Origin: an uncultured Collinsella sp.
Lineage (GTDB): Bacteria; Actinomycetota; Coriobacteriia; Coriobacteriales; Coriobacteriaceae
Assembly (NCBI GenBank): GCA_905208975.1
Contig: CAJLRE010000001.1
Location: 1 to 64,000 of the forward strand
Length of the DNA: 64,000 nucleotides
Direction: 5' to 3'
Position numbers and translations under genes: made by a program. The notes beneath the pieces were generated by a model. It saw only the letters and a list, made by a program, of their open reading frames with translations, searched no databases and was not told where the DNA came from. The first letter of the stretch is position 1, and each line of letters starts with the position of its first letter. Below are positions 23,576 through 32,172 of the stretch, one piece after another.

Positions 23576-26257
23576 TTACTCTTTCTCCACCGCGCGCATG
23601 ATCGCCTTGTAGATCTCCATCAACGGGATGATCAGGAAGGCCAGGCCCAGGGCAGCGACAACGCCCTTGAGCTCAAGCGTCACGGGGCCAAAGAACATCT
23701 CGGCAAGCGTCGGCTGCACGGTCACGATCACCGTCAGCACCAGTGCCAGAGCGGCGGAAGCCCACAGCCACTTGTTCTGCTTCTTCATGGTGAACAGCGA
23801 CGCACGACGGCTGCGCATATTGAAGCAGTGGAAAATCTCGACCATGTTGAGCGTGATGAACGCCATCATCACGCCTTCCTCGTCGGCATTGCCGGCGATC
23901 ATATCGGCGATGTGGATGTAGCCCATGTCAAAGTACACGCCCACAAAGAAGCTCGCCAGCACCAGCACGGTGATGATTAGGCCCTGGACCACGCAGTCCA
24001 GACCCATATGTCCGGCAAAGACACCATCCTTGGCGTTGCGCGGCTTGCGCTTCATGATGTCGCCCTCGGCGTCCTCCATGCCCAGCGCGAGCGCAGGGAA
24101 GCAGTCGGTAACCAGGTTCACCCACAGCAGCTGCACCGGCTGGAAGATGGTAAAGCCGATGAGCGTGGCGATAAACACCGAGAAGACCTCGGCAAGGTTG
24201 GCCGAAAGCAGGAACTGGATGACCTTGCGGATGTTGTCGTAGATGCGACGGCCCTCTTCGCAGGCACCGATGATGGTGGCGAAATTGTCGTCGGCAAGCA
24301 CCATGTCGGCGACGTTCTTGGTGACATCGGTACCGGTGATGCCCATGCCAACGCCGATGTCGGCGCGCTTGATGGACGGGGCGTCGTTGACGCCGTCGCC
24401 CGTCATGGCCACGATCTGGTCGCGCGACTTCCAAGCCTCGACGATGCGTGTCTTGTGCTCGGGCTGGACACGGGCGTACACGCCGTAGTTCTCGATGTGC
24501 GCGTCGAGCTCCTCGTCGCTCATGCGATCGAGGTCGGCACCGGTGATGGCTTGGCCGCGATCGGCGACGATGCCCAGCTGCTTGGCGATGGCCACGGCGG
24601 TGTCGATGTGGTCGCCCGTGATCATGACGGTACGGATACCGGCGTCGTGCGCCTCGTGGATAGCGTCGGCCACCTCGGGACGGACCGGGTCGATCATGCC
24701 GGACAGGCCACAGAAGACCAGGTCATGCTCGAGCGCAGCGGGGCTGCAGTCGTCGGGAACCTCGGTGTAGGTGCGGCTTGCCAGCGCCAGTACGCGCAGG
24801 GCCTCGTCGGCCATGGCCTTGTTGGCCGCCACGAGCTCGGCGCGGCGCTCCTCGGTCAGGGGGACGACCTTATCGCCCTCGTAGATATGGGTGCACAGGC
24901 CGATCACCACGTCGGGCGCACCCTTGGTGTACTGCTCGTACTCGCCATCCAGGGTCTCGACGACCACGGACATCATCTTGCGGCCCGAGTCAAACGGGGC
25001 CTCGCCCACGCGCGGATGCTCGGCAGTCAGGCCGGTGAGGCCCGCCTTGCCGGCGTCGTTGACGAGCGCGCACTCAGTCGGCTCGCCCACGGCCTCGCCC
25101 AGCTCCTCGTCCCACTGAGCATCGGAGCACAGCGCCATGCCGGCCAGGAACTTCTCCTTGGGCGCAGCGAGCTCGTGCTTGACGACGGTCATCTTGTTTT
25201 GGGTAAGGGTACCGGTCTTGTCGGAGCAGATGGTCTGCGTGCAGCCGAGAGTCTCGACGGCAGAGAGCTTGCGGATGATTGCCTGGCGCTTAGCCATCTT
25301 GGTCACGCCAAGCGATAGCACGATGGTCACGACGGCGACCAGGCCCTCGGGGATGGCAGCGACGGCGAGCGAGACGGCGACCATAAAGGTATCGAGCAGG
25401 GCGGTCGGGTCGGTAAGAACGTTGCCCACGCCGTGGCGGATGATATCAACGCCAAAGATGACGACGCAGATGACGATAACCATAATGGTAAGGATGCGGC
25501 TGAGCTCGGCGAGCTTCACTTGCAACGGCGTGAGCTCTTCCTTGGCCTCGGCCAGGGCGCCGGCGATCTTGCCCATCTCGGTGTTCATGCCGGTGCCGAC
25601 CACGACGGCGCGACCACGGCCGTACACGACGGTGGAGCCCATATAGCACATGTTCTTACGGTCGCCGAGCGGCACGTCATCGGTGCCCGCAGCGAGCTCG
25701 ATCACGTTGGCGTGCTTCTCTACGGGCACGGACTCGCCGGTGAGCGCGGCCTCTTCGATCTTCATCGTGGCGCTCTCGAGCACGCGGCAGTCGGCCGGGA
25801 CGGAGTCGCCCGCCTCGAGCATGATCACGTCGCCGGGCACGAGCTCGGCGCTCGGCAGGTGCACGAGCTTGCCGTCGCGCAGCACCTTGGACTGCGCCGC
25901 ACTCATCTCCTGCAGGGCCTCGAGGGCCTCCTCGCTCTTGGCTTCCTGGACCACGCCCAGCACCGAGTTGACGATAACGACGAACATGATGATGGCAACA
26001 TCGGCAAAGTCGGGCTCGCCCTTGACCATGCCCGTGAGCGCACTGATGACGGCGGCAACGATCAGCATGATGACCATGGGGTCGGCCATCTGCTCAAAGA
26101 AGCGCTTCCACAGCGGCGTCTTCTCGGCTTCCTCGAGCTTGTTAGGGCCTGTCTTGGCGAGGCGCGAAGACGCCTCGTCGTTGCTCAGGCCGAGGTTCTC
26201 ATCGACACCTTGGTCGCTGAGCACCTCCGCCGCGGCGGACAGGTATTCCTTTTGCAT
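23576..26257 (-). CDS. P-type calcium-transporting ATPase
   Basis: An 893-aa P2-type pump that probably exports Ca2+. It has the N-terminal cation-ATPase domain and the TGES motif in LTGESVPVEKH (actuator). Membrane segment M4 reads AAIPEGLVAVVTIVLSLG, where PEGL is the Ca2+-site motif. The phosphorylation site is CSDKTGTLTQNKMTVV, and TGDGVNDAPSIKRADIG is the hinge. The C-terminal cation-ATPase domain has about six membrane helices. Length and PEGL fit the PMCA/SERCA-like bacterial group. GGAGGGG precedes ATG 26257. Confidence 0.93.
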   Translation of the reverse strand: MQKEYLSAAAEVLSDQGVDENLGLSNDEASSRLAKTGPNKLEEAEKTPLWKRFFEQMADPMVIMLIVAAVISALTGMVKGEPDFADVAIIMFVVIVNSVLGVVQEAKSEEALEALQEMSAAQSKVLRDGKLVHLPSAELVPGDVIMLEAGDSVPADCRVLESATMKIEEAALTGESVPVEKHANVIELAAGTDDVPLGDRKNMCYMGSTVVYGRGRAVVVGTGMNTEMGKIAGALAEAKEELTPLQVKLAELSRILTIMVIVICVVIFGVDIIRHGVGNVLTDPTALLDTFMVAVSLAVAAIPEGLVAVVTIVLSLGVTKMAKRQAIIRKLSAVETLGCTQTICSDKTGTLTQNKMTVVKHELAAPKEKFLAGMALCSDAQWDEELGEAVGEPTECALVNDAGKAGLTGLTAEHPRVGEAPFDSGRKMMSVVVETLDGEYEQYTKGAPDVVIGLCTHIYEGDKVVPLTEERRAELVAANKAMADEALRVLALASRTYTEVPDDCSPAALEHDLVFCGLSGMIDPVRPEVADAIHEAHDAGIRTVMITGDHIDTAVAIAKQLGIVADRGQAITGADLDRMSDEELDAHIENYGVYARVQPEHKTRIVEAWKSRDQIVAMTGDGVNDAPSIKRADIGVGMGITGTDVTKNVADMVLADDNFATIIGACEEGRRIYDNIRKVIQFLLSANLAEVFSVFIATLIGFTIFQPVQLLWVNLVTDCFPALALGMEDAEGDIMKRKPRNAKDGVFAGHMGLDCVVQGLIITVLVLASFFVGVYFDMGYIHIADMIAGNADEEGVMMAFITLNMVEIFHCFNMRSRRASLFTMKKQNKWLWASAALALVLTVIVTVQPTLAEMFFGPVTLELKGVVAALGLAFLIIPLMEIYKAIMRAVEKE

Positions 26258-26699
26258 ATAGAGTCCCCTCCTGGGATTCGGGCCACTCAGCAGATTGATG
26301 CCCGATCATAATTCCCAGGAGAAGGGCAAGGGCTCATCAAGGCTGCCGTGCTGAGCGGCAGTTGATAGTGGAGCTATGGTACCCCAAAGCGACGCGTCTA
26401 GCCAAAACAATCCATCTGGAAATATGGTCCCACCGCAACGGTGCAGACCATGTGATGCTCAACATTGATAAAACGTTTTTTCTTCGGCACATCGTCAAAC
26501 TGAAATATCGCCCAGATAGCAGCGGTTAGAGCGGTTGGTAAAGATTTTTCATATACCGTTTTTCTCGCAAAAAATGAACTTCTAATTCGGCATACGGTCG
26601 ATTTTATGGGGTATTCGGTCAGCATTTCGTTATAATCAACACGGTTTTATTTCTTATGGTTTATCTATCAGCGCAAGACGATGTCAGATGGAGGTCTGA
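26258..26699. other. intergenic region between the divergent ATPase and pyk genes
   Basis: This 442-bp stretch is markedly more A+T rich than its surroundings from about 26,400 to 26,660. A consensus -10 TATAAT stands at 26,631-26,636 for pyk, without a good -35 at the usual distance, giving a leader of about 60 nt. I find no convincing gene. A weak minus-strand frame at 26,398-26,625 lacks an SD. Confidence 0.5.
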
Positions 26700-28160
26700 A
26701 TGTACAAGCGCACCAAGATTGTATGCACCATGGGTCCCGCCTGCGATAGCGACGAGACCATCCGCGAGATGATCAAGGCGGGCATGAACGTCGCCCGTTT
26801 TAACTTCTCGCACGGATCCTACGACGAGCACCACGGTCGCATCGAGCGCGTCCGTCGTATTTCCAAGGAGCTCGGTCTGCCTGTCGGCATCCTGCTCGAC
26901 ACCAAGGGCCCTGAGGTCCGCACCGGCCTTCTGGTCGACGGCAAGAAGGTTGCCGTCAAGACCGGCGATAAGATCGTCGTCACCGCTCAGCCCACGTCCG
27001 AGGATTTCCATGGCACCGCTGAGCACATCTCCCTCGACTACCTGGCTCTGCCTTCCGAGGTCGAGAAGGGCTCCCTCATCCTGATCGATGACGGCCTGGT
27101 TGCCCTCGAGGTCGAGTCCGTCAGTGGCCAGGACATGACCTGCGTCGTTAAGAACGACGGCCTGATCGGCGAGCGCAAGGGCGTCAACATGCCCAACGTC
27201 AACATCTCGCTGCCCGCCATCACCGAGCGCGATCGTCAGGACATCCTCTTTGGCCTGACCGAGAACATCGACTACATCGCCGCTTCCTTCATCCGTGACG
27301 GCGAGTCCGTCCGCGGCATCCGCGAGCTTTGCCGCGAGAACGGCGGCGAGCACGTGACGATCTTCCCGAAGATCGAGTGCGCCTTGGGCGTCGAGAACTT
27401 CGACGAGATTCTCGAGGCTTCCGACGGCATCATGGTCGCCCGTGGCGACCTGGGCATCGAGATCAAGCCCGAGCTCGTTCCGCACATCCAGAAGGAGATC
27501 ATCGCCAAGTGCAACGCGGCCTACAAGCCCGTTATCACCGCTACGCAGATGCTCGACTCCATGCAGCAGAACCCGCGCCCGACGCGCGCCGAGGTTGCCG
27601 ACGTTGCTAACGCCATTTATGACGGCACCGACGCCGTCATGCTGTCCGGCGAGTCCGCTGCCGGTAAGTACCCGGTCGAGGCCGTCAAGATGCAGGCCAG
27701 CATTGCTCTCGAGACCGAGAAGTACCTCCCGGCCCACGCTCCGCTCGAGGTTCCGGCCGATGCTCACGGCACCCGCGTCGTCAACAACGTTGTGGGTATG
27801 TCCGCTGTGAACATGGCCACCACCGTTGGCGCCAAGTGCATCACCGTGCCGACGACCACCGGTCGTACCGCTCGCCTGATCTCGCACTTCCGTCCCAACA
27901 TGCCGATCTGCGCGTTCTCCCGCCACGAGTGGGCCGTCCAGCAGATGATCATGTACTGGGGCGTTATCCCGCACCAGGCCGAGATTACCCAGGGTACCGT
28001 CAACGGCACGATCGTCAAGGCGATTGAGACCGCTAAGGAGCTCGGCTACGTCGAGGCCGGCGACCTGACCGTCGCCACCGCCGGCGATCCCCGCATGAGC
28101 GTCCAGCTCGAGGACAAGGTCTCCTCGACCAACGTCGCTTACGTCGCTCAGGTGCGCTAA
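26700..28160 (+). CDS. pyk: pyruvate kinase
   Basis: It converts phosphoenolpyruvate and ADP to pyruvate and ATP, the last glycolytic step. It is 486 aa. The N-terminus MYKRTKIVCTMGPACDS, the active-site MNVARFNFSHG, the metal site IFPKIECALGVENFDEIL, MVARGDLGIEI and CNAAYKPVITATQMLDSM are all canonical. The C-terminal allosteric domain is present, without the extra PEP-utiliser domain some Gram-positives have. GGAGGTCTGA precedes the ATG. Codon use is unusually rich in preferred codons, consistent with high expression. Confidence 0.97.
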   Translation: MYKRTKIVCTMGPACDSDETIREMIKAGMNVARFNFSHGSYDEHHGRIERVRRISKELGLPVGILLDTKGPEVRTGLLVDGKKVAVKTGDKIVVTAQPTSEDFHGTAEHISLDYLALPSEVEKGSLILIDDGLVALEVESVSGQDMTCVVKNDGLIGERKGVNMPNVNISLPAITERDRQDILFGLTENIDYIAASFIRDGESVRGIRELCRENGGEHVTIFPKIECALGVENFDEILEASDGIMVARGDLGIEIKPELVPHIQKEIIAKCNAAYKPVITATQMLDSMQQNPRPTRAEVADVANAIYDGTDAVMLSGESAAGKYPVEAVKMQASIALETEKYLPAHAPLEVPADAHGTRVVNNVVGMSAVNMATTVGAKCITVPTTTGRTARLISHFRPNMPICAFSRHEWAVQQMIMYWGVIPHQAEITQGTVNGTIVKAIETAKELGYVEAGDLTVATAGDPRMSVQLEDKVSSTNVAYVAQVR

Positions 28161-28186
28161 ATCGCACTTGCAAGCACACTTGCATT

Positions 28187-28225
28187 GCAAAGGGCCCGGA
28201 AGGCTTTGCCTTCCGGGCCCTTTTT
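28187..28225 (+). terminator. intrinsic terminator of pyk
   Basis: A perfect 16-bp stem (28189-28204 with 28208-28223) with loop TTT ends in a T-run. Confidence 0.95.
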
Positions 28226-28227
28226 AG

Positions 28228-28365
28228 ACCTTCTTCGTATGCCGCATCATCGATTTGTGTTCAGTCGCAAGCCTCTCCGATGCCGAGCGCACCACCGAAG
28301 ACGCCCTGCGACGGGAGCCGTTGGTCAATTGGAATGAACTGTTCACCGTTAAGCCGGCCGGCTAA
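28228..28365 (+). pseudogene. possible C-terminal gene remnant
   Basis: After the pyk terminator an open plus-strand frame of 45 codons reads protein-like (RIIDLCSVASLSDAER, then EPLVNWNELFTVKPAG) and ends at TAA 28363-28365. It follows a stop codon directly and has no start with an SD. It looks like the tail of a gene whose front has been lost, but chance is not excluded. I cannot name the parent family. Confidence 0.3.
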
Positions 28366-29210
28366 CAGCTAGCGATCAGGGGGACTGCGGGAACGTCAGA
28401 AGCAGCAACGCGAGCCGCAAATCCCGCCTCGGTCAGCTCGATGACCTCGGTAAACGTTGCATCGAAAAACTCCTCGGTTAGCAGGCGATACGGCGGATGA
28501 TCGGGCTCGCCGGGGTTTTCGCGTACAATCTCGTGCATGACGCCGATAGTCTTGAGCACATATTCTTTATGGATGGGATACTGCCCAAAACGCGTCGCAG
28601 CGGTATAGAGGCGATCGGTCGCACGCGGAATGGAAACGATGCCCAGCGTCTTGCCAAACCAGTCAAAATCGCCCTGCTTTTTAATGCGGAATTCCTCGCA
28701 CGGCTTGCCGCCGTGTGCTTCCAGATACTGGTTCGCACGCGTGTTCCATACCGTGTCGGCCACCAGATGCGACCAGACGCCCAGCGTTAAATCGAGCAGC
28801 GACTGCGCCACATCTTCGGACGCAAGCGAGAACTCACAGGCGCCGGGACCGACAACCGGCTCGGCATCCCTGTAGCGCTGAGGATAGTGCACGCGGTTCA
28901 GTCGCTCGCGCTCCTCGACAATCGAGGTAGCCTCAGCAGGTTCGCCCGCGGATGCGCCTTTAAGCAGCGGCGTCACATAGGTATCCCAGAACTCGTGCTC
29001 GCGTGGTTTGGGGATAGGCTCGGGCTTAGCAAAGTGCGTGATGCGGTACGGGATGGGATCGGCAATGCCGGGAACCATGTAGCCCACAAAGATGTCCGGA
29101 ACCACGCAGCCAAACAAAAAGGCATTGCGGTCGCGCACGCTATCGGCAAGCACGCTAGCACGTGTCAGCAAGCGCTCCGTTTGAGCGATATGAATGTTCC
29201 AGCTTGGCAT
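28362..29210 (-). CDS. zinc-dependent phospholipase C-like domain protein
   Basis: A 282-aa protein beginning MPSWNIHIAQTERLL. Conserved His and Asp residues typical of the zinc-dependent PLC/S1-P1 nuclease-like fold appear: WNIHIA, FGCVVPDIFVGY, RITHF, LTLGVWSHLVADTVWN. There is no signal peptide, unlike secreted PLCs, so it is probably a cytosolic metallohydrolase of unknown substrate. ATG 29210 is favoured over 29222 because GGGGG sits 7 bp before it. Confidence 0.75.
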   Translation of the reverse strand: MPSWNIHIAQTERLLTRASVLADSVRDRNAFLFGCVVPDIFVGYMVPGIADPIPYRITHFAKPEPIPKPREHEFWDTYVTPLLKGASAGEPAEATSIVEERERLNRVHYPQRYRDAEPVVGPGACEFSLASEDVAQSLLDLTLGVWSHLVADTVWNTRANQYLEAHGGKPCEEFRIKKQGDFDWFGKTLGIVSIPRATDRLYTAATRFGQYPIHKEYVLKTIGVMHEIVRENPGEPDHPPYRLLTEEFFDATFTEVIELTEAGFAARVAASDVPAVPLIASC

Positions 29211-29290
29211 AGCAACCCCCATAAAAAACCTGGATAACTATACCATCACGGCAAAGCCGCGCGGGCGGCTACGCATCCTCTACGCAGCAA

Positions 29291-30061
29291 CTATTCCGCA
29301 GCACCGCTCTCGGTTCCATACGACGGCGAAGGCGCCTCGACCACATGGTGATATCGATCGATATAGATGGCGCGGGCACCCAGGCGCCGCACCAAATCTT
29401 GATGATGCGTGCTCATCAAGACCGTCTTGCCGGCAGCAACATAGGCCAGTAGAAAGTTGACCACGATGTCGCATGAATCCTCGTCGAGCCCATTGGTAGG
29501 CTCGTCGAGGACCAAGATATCCGGGTTCATCGACACGACGGCAGCCAGCGCCACGCGCTTCTTTTGACCGCCCGAGAGCTGATAGGGCGAGGCATCGACC
29601 AGGTCGGCAACTTGAAACAGTTCCATGGCATCGCATACGCGGCGCTCGAGCTCGTCTGCCGGCAGCCCCATTTGAGCCGGTCCAAAAGCGACCTCCTCAC
29701 CAACCGTGGCGCAGAACAGCTGGGCATCGGCGTTTTGAAATACGAAGCCTACACGCTGGTGGAACTTCTGGGCGGCAGTAGAATCCTTCAGATACGCCGC
29801 ATCGACCACGCGTCCGTCAAACAGGTATGCGCCGGCATCCGCGAGCTCAAGGCCGTTGATAAGGCGCATGATCGTCGTCTTGCCGCAGCCGTTGGGCCCG
29901 AGTAGAGCAACGAGCTCGCCGCGATCGACCTGCAGTGACACGCTGTCGACAACTGTATGCCCCGCATAGGAAAACGCCACGTCGCGAAACTCGATGAGCG
30001 GCGTGACCTCAGCGCCGACAACACCGCTCGCACCCATCGCGCCATTTGTATCGTTTGCCAA
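29291..30061 (-). CDS. cbiO: ECF transporter ATPase, CbiO-like (nickel/cobalt)
   Basis: A 256-aa ABC ATPase of an energy-coupling-factor importer. Walker A is GPNGCGKTT (about residue 55), the Q-loop FVFQNADAQLF is typical of CbiO/EcfA, the signature is LSGGQKKR and Walker B is ILVLDEPTNGLD. The start is TTG 30061 with AAGGG 7 bp before it. An ATG at 30037 is an alternative. It is the last gene of cbiMN-cbiQ-cbiO, 44 bp after cbiQ. It energises the uptake step. Confidence 0.92.
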   Translation of the reverse strand: MANDTNGAMGASGVVGAEVTPLIEFRDVAFSYAGHTVVDSVSLQVDRGELVALLGPNGCGKTTIMRLINGLELADAGAYLFDGRVVDAAYLKDSTAAQKFHQRVGFVFQNADAQLFCATVGEEVAFGPAQMGLPADELERRVCDAMELFQVADLVDASPYQLSGGQKKRVALAAVVSMNPDILVLDEPTNGLDEDSCDIVVNFLLAYVAAGKTVLMSTHHQDLVRRLGARAIYIDRYHHVVEAPSPSYGTESGAAE

Positions 30062-30105
30062 AACGTCGCCCTTCCCTACTCACATCGACGGCTAGACCAC
30101 CCGCG

Positions 30106-30942
30106 CTACAGTACCGCACACAACACAGCGAACAACGCCACAACGGCCGTATAAGCGGCATCGCGCCAGCCAAACCCGGCGCGCGCGGGCGCCGGATACG
30201 CACCGGCAAAGCCGCGGCAAAGCATAGCCTCGTCCATCGCGCGGCTGCATTCCATCGCCTTGATAAACGTCATGCCCATGATACCCGAGACCGAGTCGGT
30301 GCGCGAAAACCCCTCAGGCGCGGAACCGACGCTGCGCAGCATGACCGATTCGCACAGATCGTGCGCCGTGCGTCCCAGCACCTCGATGTGTTTGAGCGCC
30401 ATATCAAACGTAAAGATAACTTCGTCGGGTAGATGCAGCATCTTGAGCGCCGCCGACATGCGGCTCCAGGTGAGCGTCCATGAAACGCCCAGCACCAGCG
30501 ACACGTTTATGAACGTCTTGAGCGCGATCTTGAGCATGGCGCCCGTGGCAGACGCGCCCAGCAGCAGGGCGGGCAGTGCCAGAACCACGGCAAGCCCCGC
30601 GGCTTCAAGTGCCGGCACAAAGGTCGCACGCAGTCCGCGCGCGGGGCGCACCGCGACCAGTACCAACGAAATCGCCGCCATCAGCATCAGGTACAGTGGG
30701 CTTTGCGTCAGGCACACGCACAGAACGCAGACGAACATCCCCACCAGGCGCACCGGAGCCGAAACGCAAGAAAGGGCGCGGTCGACCATCGACCCGCCCT
30801 CGTGCGCGCCTCCACCCAGGCGAACCCGCTCAAGCAGGCTCGCCAGGTGCAGGACATTCTTTTGCATCACGCGATGCCGAGCCCCCGCAGGCTCGTAACG
30901 CTGCTCGACCGCAAGCCAGCTAGGCAGCTCGGCTATTGCCAT
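30106..30942 (-). CDS. cbiQ: ECF transporter T component, CbiQ-like
   Basis: A 278-aa membrane protein with several helices (VFVCVLCVCLTQSPLYLMLMAAISLVLVAV and others). The coupling-helix region carries the Ala-Arg-Gly-type motif, here CRGFAGAYP near residue 248. CbiQ links the substrate-binding component to the ATPases. The ATG lies 23 bp inside the cbiMN end. A GTG two codons upstream is also possible. Confidence 0.9.
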   Translation of the reverse strand: MAIAELPSWLAVEQRYEPAGARHRVMQKNVLHLASLLERVRLGGGAHEGGSMVDRALSCVSAPVRLVGMFVCVLCVCLTQSPLYLMLMAAISLVLVAVRPARGLRATFVPALEAAGLAVVLALPALLLGASATGAMLKIALKTFINVSLVLGVSWTLTWSRMSAALKMLHLPDEVIFTFDMALKHIEVLGRTAHDLCESVMLRSVGSAPEGFSRTDSVSGIMGMTFIKAMECSRAMDEAMLCRGFAGAYPAPARAGFGWRDAAYTAVVALFAVLCAVL

Positions 30943-32005
30943 GAGCACCGCTTTCCTTGACCGTCAGCGAGACCAGGCGGAATGCGATGGTGAGCACCGC
31001 CACGCCAATCACGCCCGAAAGAATATACATCGCGGCCTGGCCGGCAAAGCCAAGGCCCTGCTCCTCGGAATAGGCCTGCAGATAATCGCCCGTGGGCAGG
31101 GCATCGGCAAAGGTCGGGGTATCGAGGCCGACTGAAGCCTGCAGGCTGTCGTCGCCAGCCTCCTGAACGGCGGTCGCGGCGCCCTCGGCGTCCCACTCAC
31201 CCCAGGCGTCACCCGTGGCCAGCAGGCCCAGCGGCGTAGCTACGACAAGCACGGCGACCAGGATGAGCGTGGGGACCAGCGAGGTCTTCTTGGCAGCAGC
31301 GCCCTCGGCAGCAAGCTGGCCATCGGCGGCCTCGGGCCCGACGATAATGCTCGGCGCCGTCTTCTTAATGAAACCGTAGATGGCGGCCGTCGCCACGCCC
31401 TCGATCACGCCGGCAACCAGCATATGCGGGATCAACATGGCCGGAATAGCCACGGACAGCGGGAAGGGGCAGTACAGCGGCGCGCCCGAAGCGTTGGTGA
31501 AGAGCATCGGCTGAATACCAAACTCGATTGCCGCGCACAGGGCCGCCAGGCACAGGCCGACCCAGCCGCTCACGATGGCAGAAACCGAGGTGCCCCAGCT
31601 CTTGTCATGCAGACGGCTGTTGAGCGCACGGAACACGATAGCAGCGACAAACGGCAGCACAAAGGCCATGTTAAAGCAGTTGGCGCCAAACGACAGAACG
31701 CCGCCGTCGCCAAACAGCAGCGCCTGCAGCGCCAGCGCGACCGAGACAGCGATAGCCGCGGCCTCGGGGCCCAGCAGCAGCGCGATGAGTGCGCCGCCGA
31801 CGGCGTGGCCTGTGGTGCCGCCGGGCAGCGGAACGTTAAACATCATGAGCAAGAAGGAGAATGCGGCGCAGATGCCCAGAAAAGCCATGTGCTCGCGATC
31901 GAGCGTGGCGCGCACCTTCTTGATGCAGTGGACCCAAACGGGCACCATCGCAACCGCCATGACGGCATCGGTCTGCGGGGACAGATAATTATCTGGAATG
32001 TGCAT
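30920..32005 (-). CDS. cbiM: CbiM-CbiN-type fused nickel/cobalt ECF substrate-binding protein
   Basis: A 361-aa membrane protein. The N-terminus MHIPDNYLSP places His at position 2, which with the free amino group forms the metal site of CbiM/NikM proteins. Residues 1-220 are the seven-helix CbiM part. The C-terminal third has two helices around an extracytoplasmic segment (VPTLILVAVLVVATPLGLLATGDAWGEWD and AAMYILSGVIGVAVLTIAF), as in the PDGLE/CbiN-like domain of NikMN fusions. The start is ATG 32005 with GGGAGGCG. The NikR-type operator upstream points to nickel. Confidence 0.92.
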   Translation of the reverse strand: MHIPDNYLSPQTDAVMAVAMVPVWVHCIKKVRATLDREHMAFLGICAAFSFLLMMFNVPLPGGTTGHAVGGALIALLLGPEAAAIAVSVALALQALLFGDGGVLSFGANCFNMAFVLPFVAAIVFRALNSRLHDKSWGTSVSAIVSGWVGLCLAALCAAIEFGIQPMLFTNASGAPLYCPFPLSVAIPAMLIPHMLVAGVIEGVATAAIYGFIKKTAPSIIVGPEAADGQLAAEGAAAKKTSLVPTLILVAVLVVATPLGLLATGDAWGEWDAEGAATAVQEAGDDSLQASVGLDTPTFADALPTGDYLQAYSEEQGLGFAGQAAMYILSGVIGVAVLTIAFRLVSLTVKESGAHGNSRAA

Positions 32006-32060
32006 ATACGCCTCCCGGTTGTCGGCACGCGATCGCAGCGCCGTTTGAATCACCTTGCCA

Positions 32061-32088
32061 GTGTTACGTATTGCTAGGTTCGTAACAC
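32061..32088 (-). promoter_or_regulatory. NikR-type operator for cbiMN-Q-O
   Basis: A perfect inverted repeat GTGTTAC-N14-GTAACAC. This matches the NikR consensus known from comparative studies of nickel regulons (GTGTTAC with a spacer of about 14 and GTAACAC). It lies just downstream of the -10 TATGAT (32104-32099), where a bound repressor would block transcription. NikR itself is not encoded in this window. Confidence 0.8.
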
Positions 32089-32098
32089 GCCGCCGGCT

Positions 32099-32126
32099 AT
32101 CATAGCAAACGGCGCACTGCCAACAA
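32099..32126 (-). promoter_or_regulatory. promoter of the nickel/cobalt transporter operon
   Basis: -35 TTGTTG (32126-32121), a 16-bp spacer and -10 TATGAT (32104-32099). The -35 lies in the loop of the pheT terminator hairpin. Confidence 0.6.
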
Positions 32127-32145
32127 AGCAGTGCGCCGTTTTGCA
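32103..32145 (-). terminator. terminator of pheST
   Basis: A perfect 14-bp stem AAACGGCGCACTGC/GCAGTGCGCCGTTT (32107-32120 with 32128-32141) with a 7-nt loop. The T-run on the minus strand is short (TTTGC), so termination may be partial. Confidence 0.75.
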
Positions 32146-32172
32146 ATACATTCGTCACAGACGCAAGCGATC

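Noticed and set aside
26398..26625. 75-aa minus-strand frame before pyk
   Set aside because: AT-rich, no SD, no recognisable fold; overlaps the pyk promoter region.
32006..32172. Cobalamin or NiCo riboswitch upstream of cbiM
   Set aside because: The leader is short and shows no conserved riboswitch core; the NikR-type palindrome explains control better.
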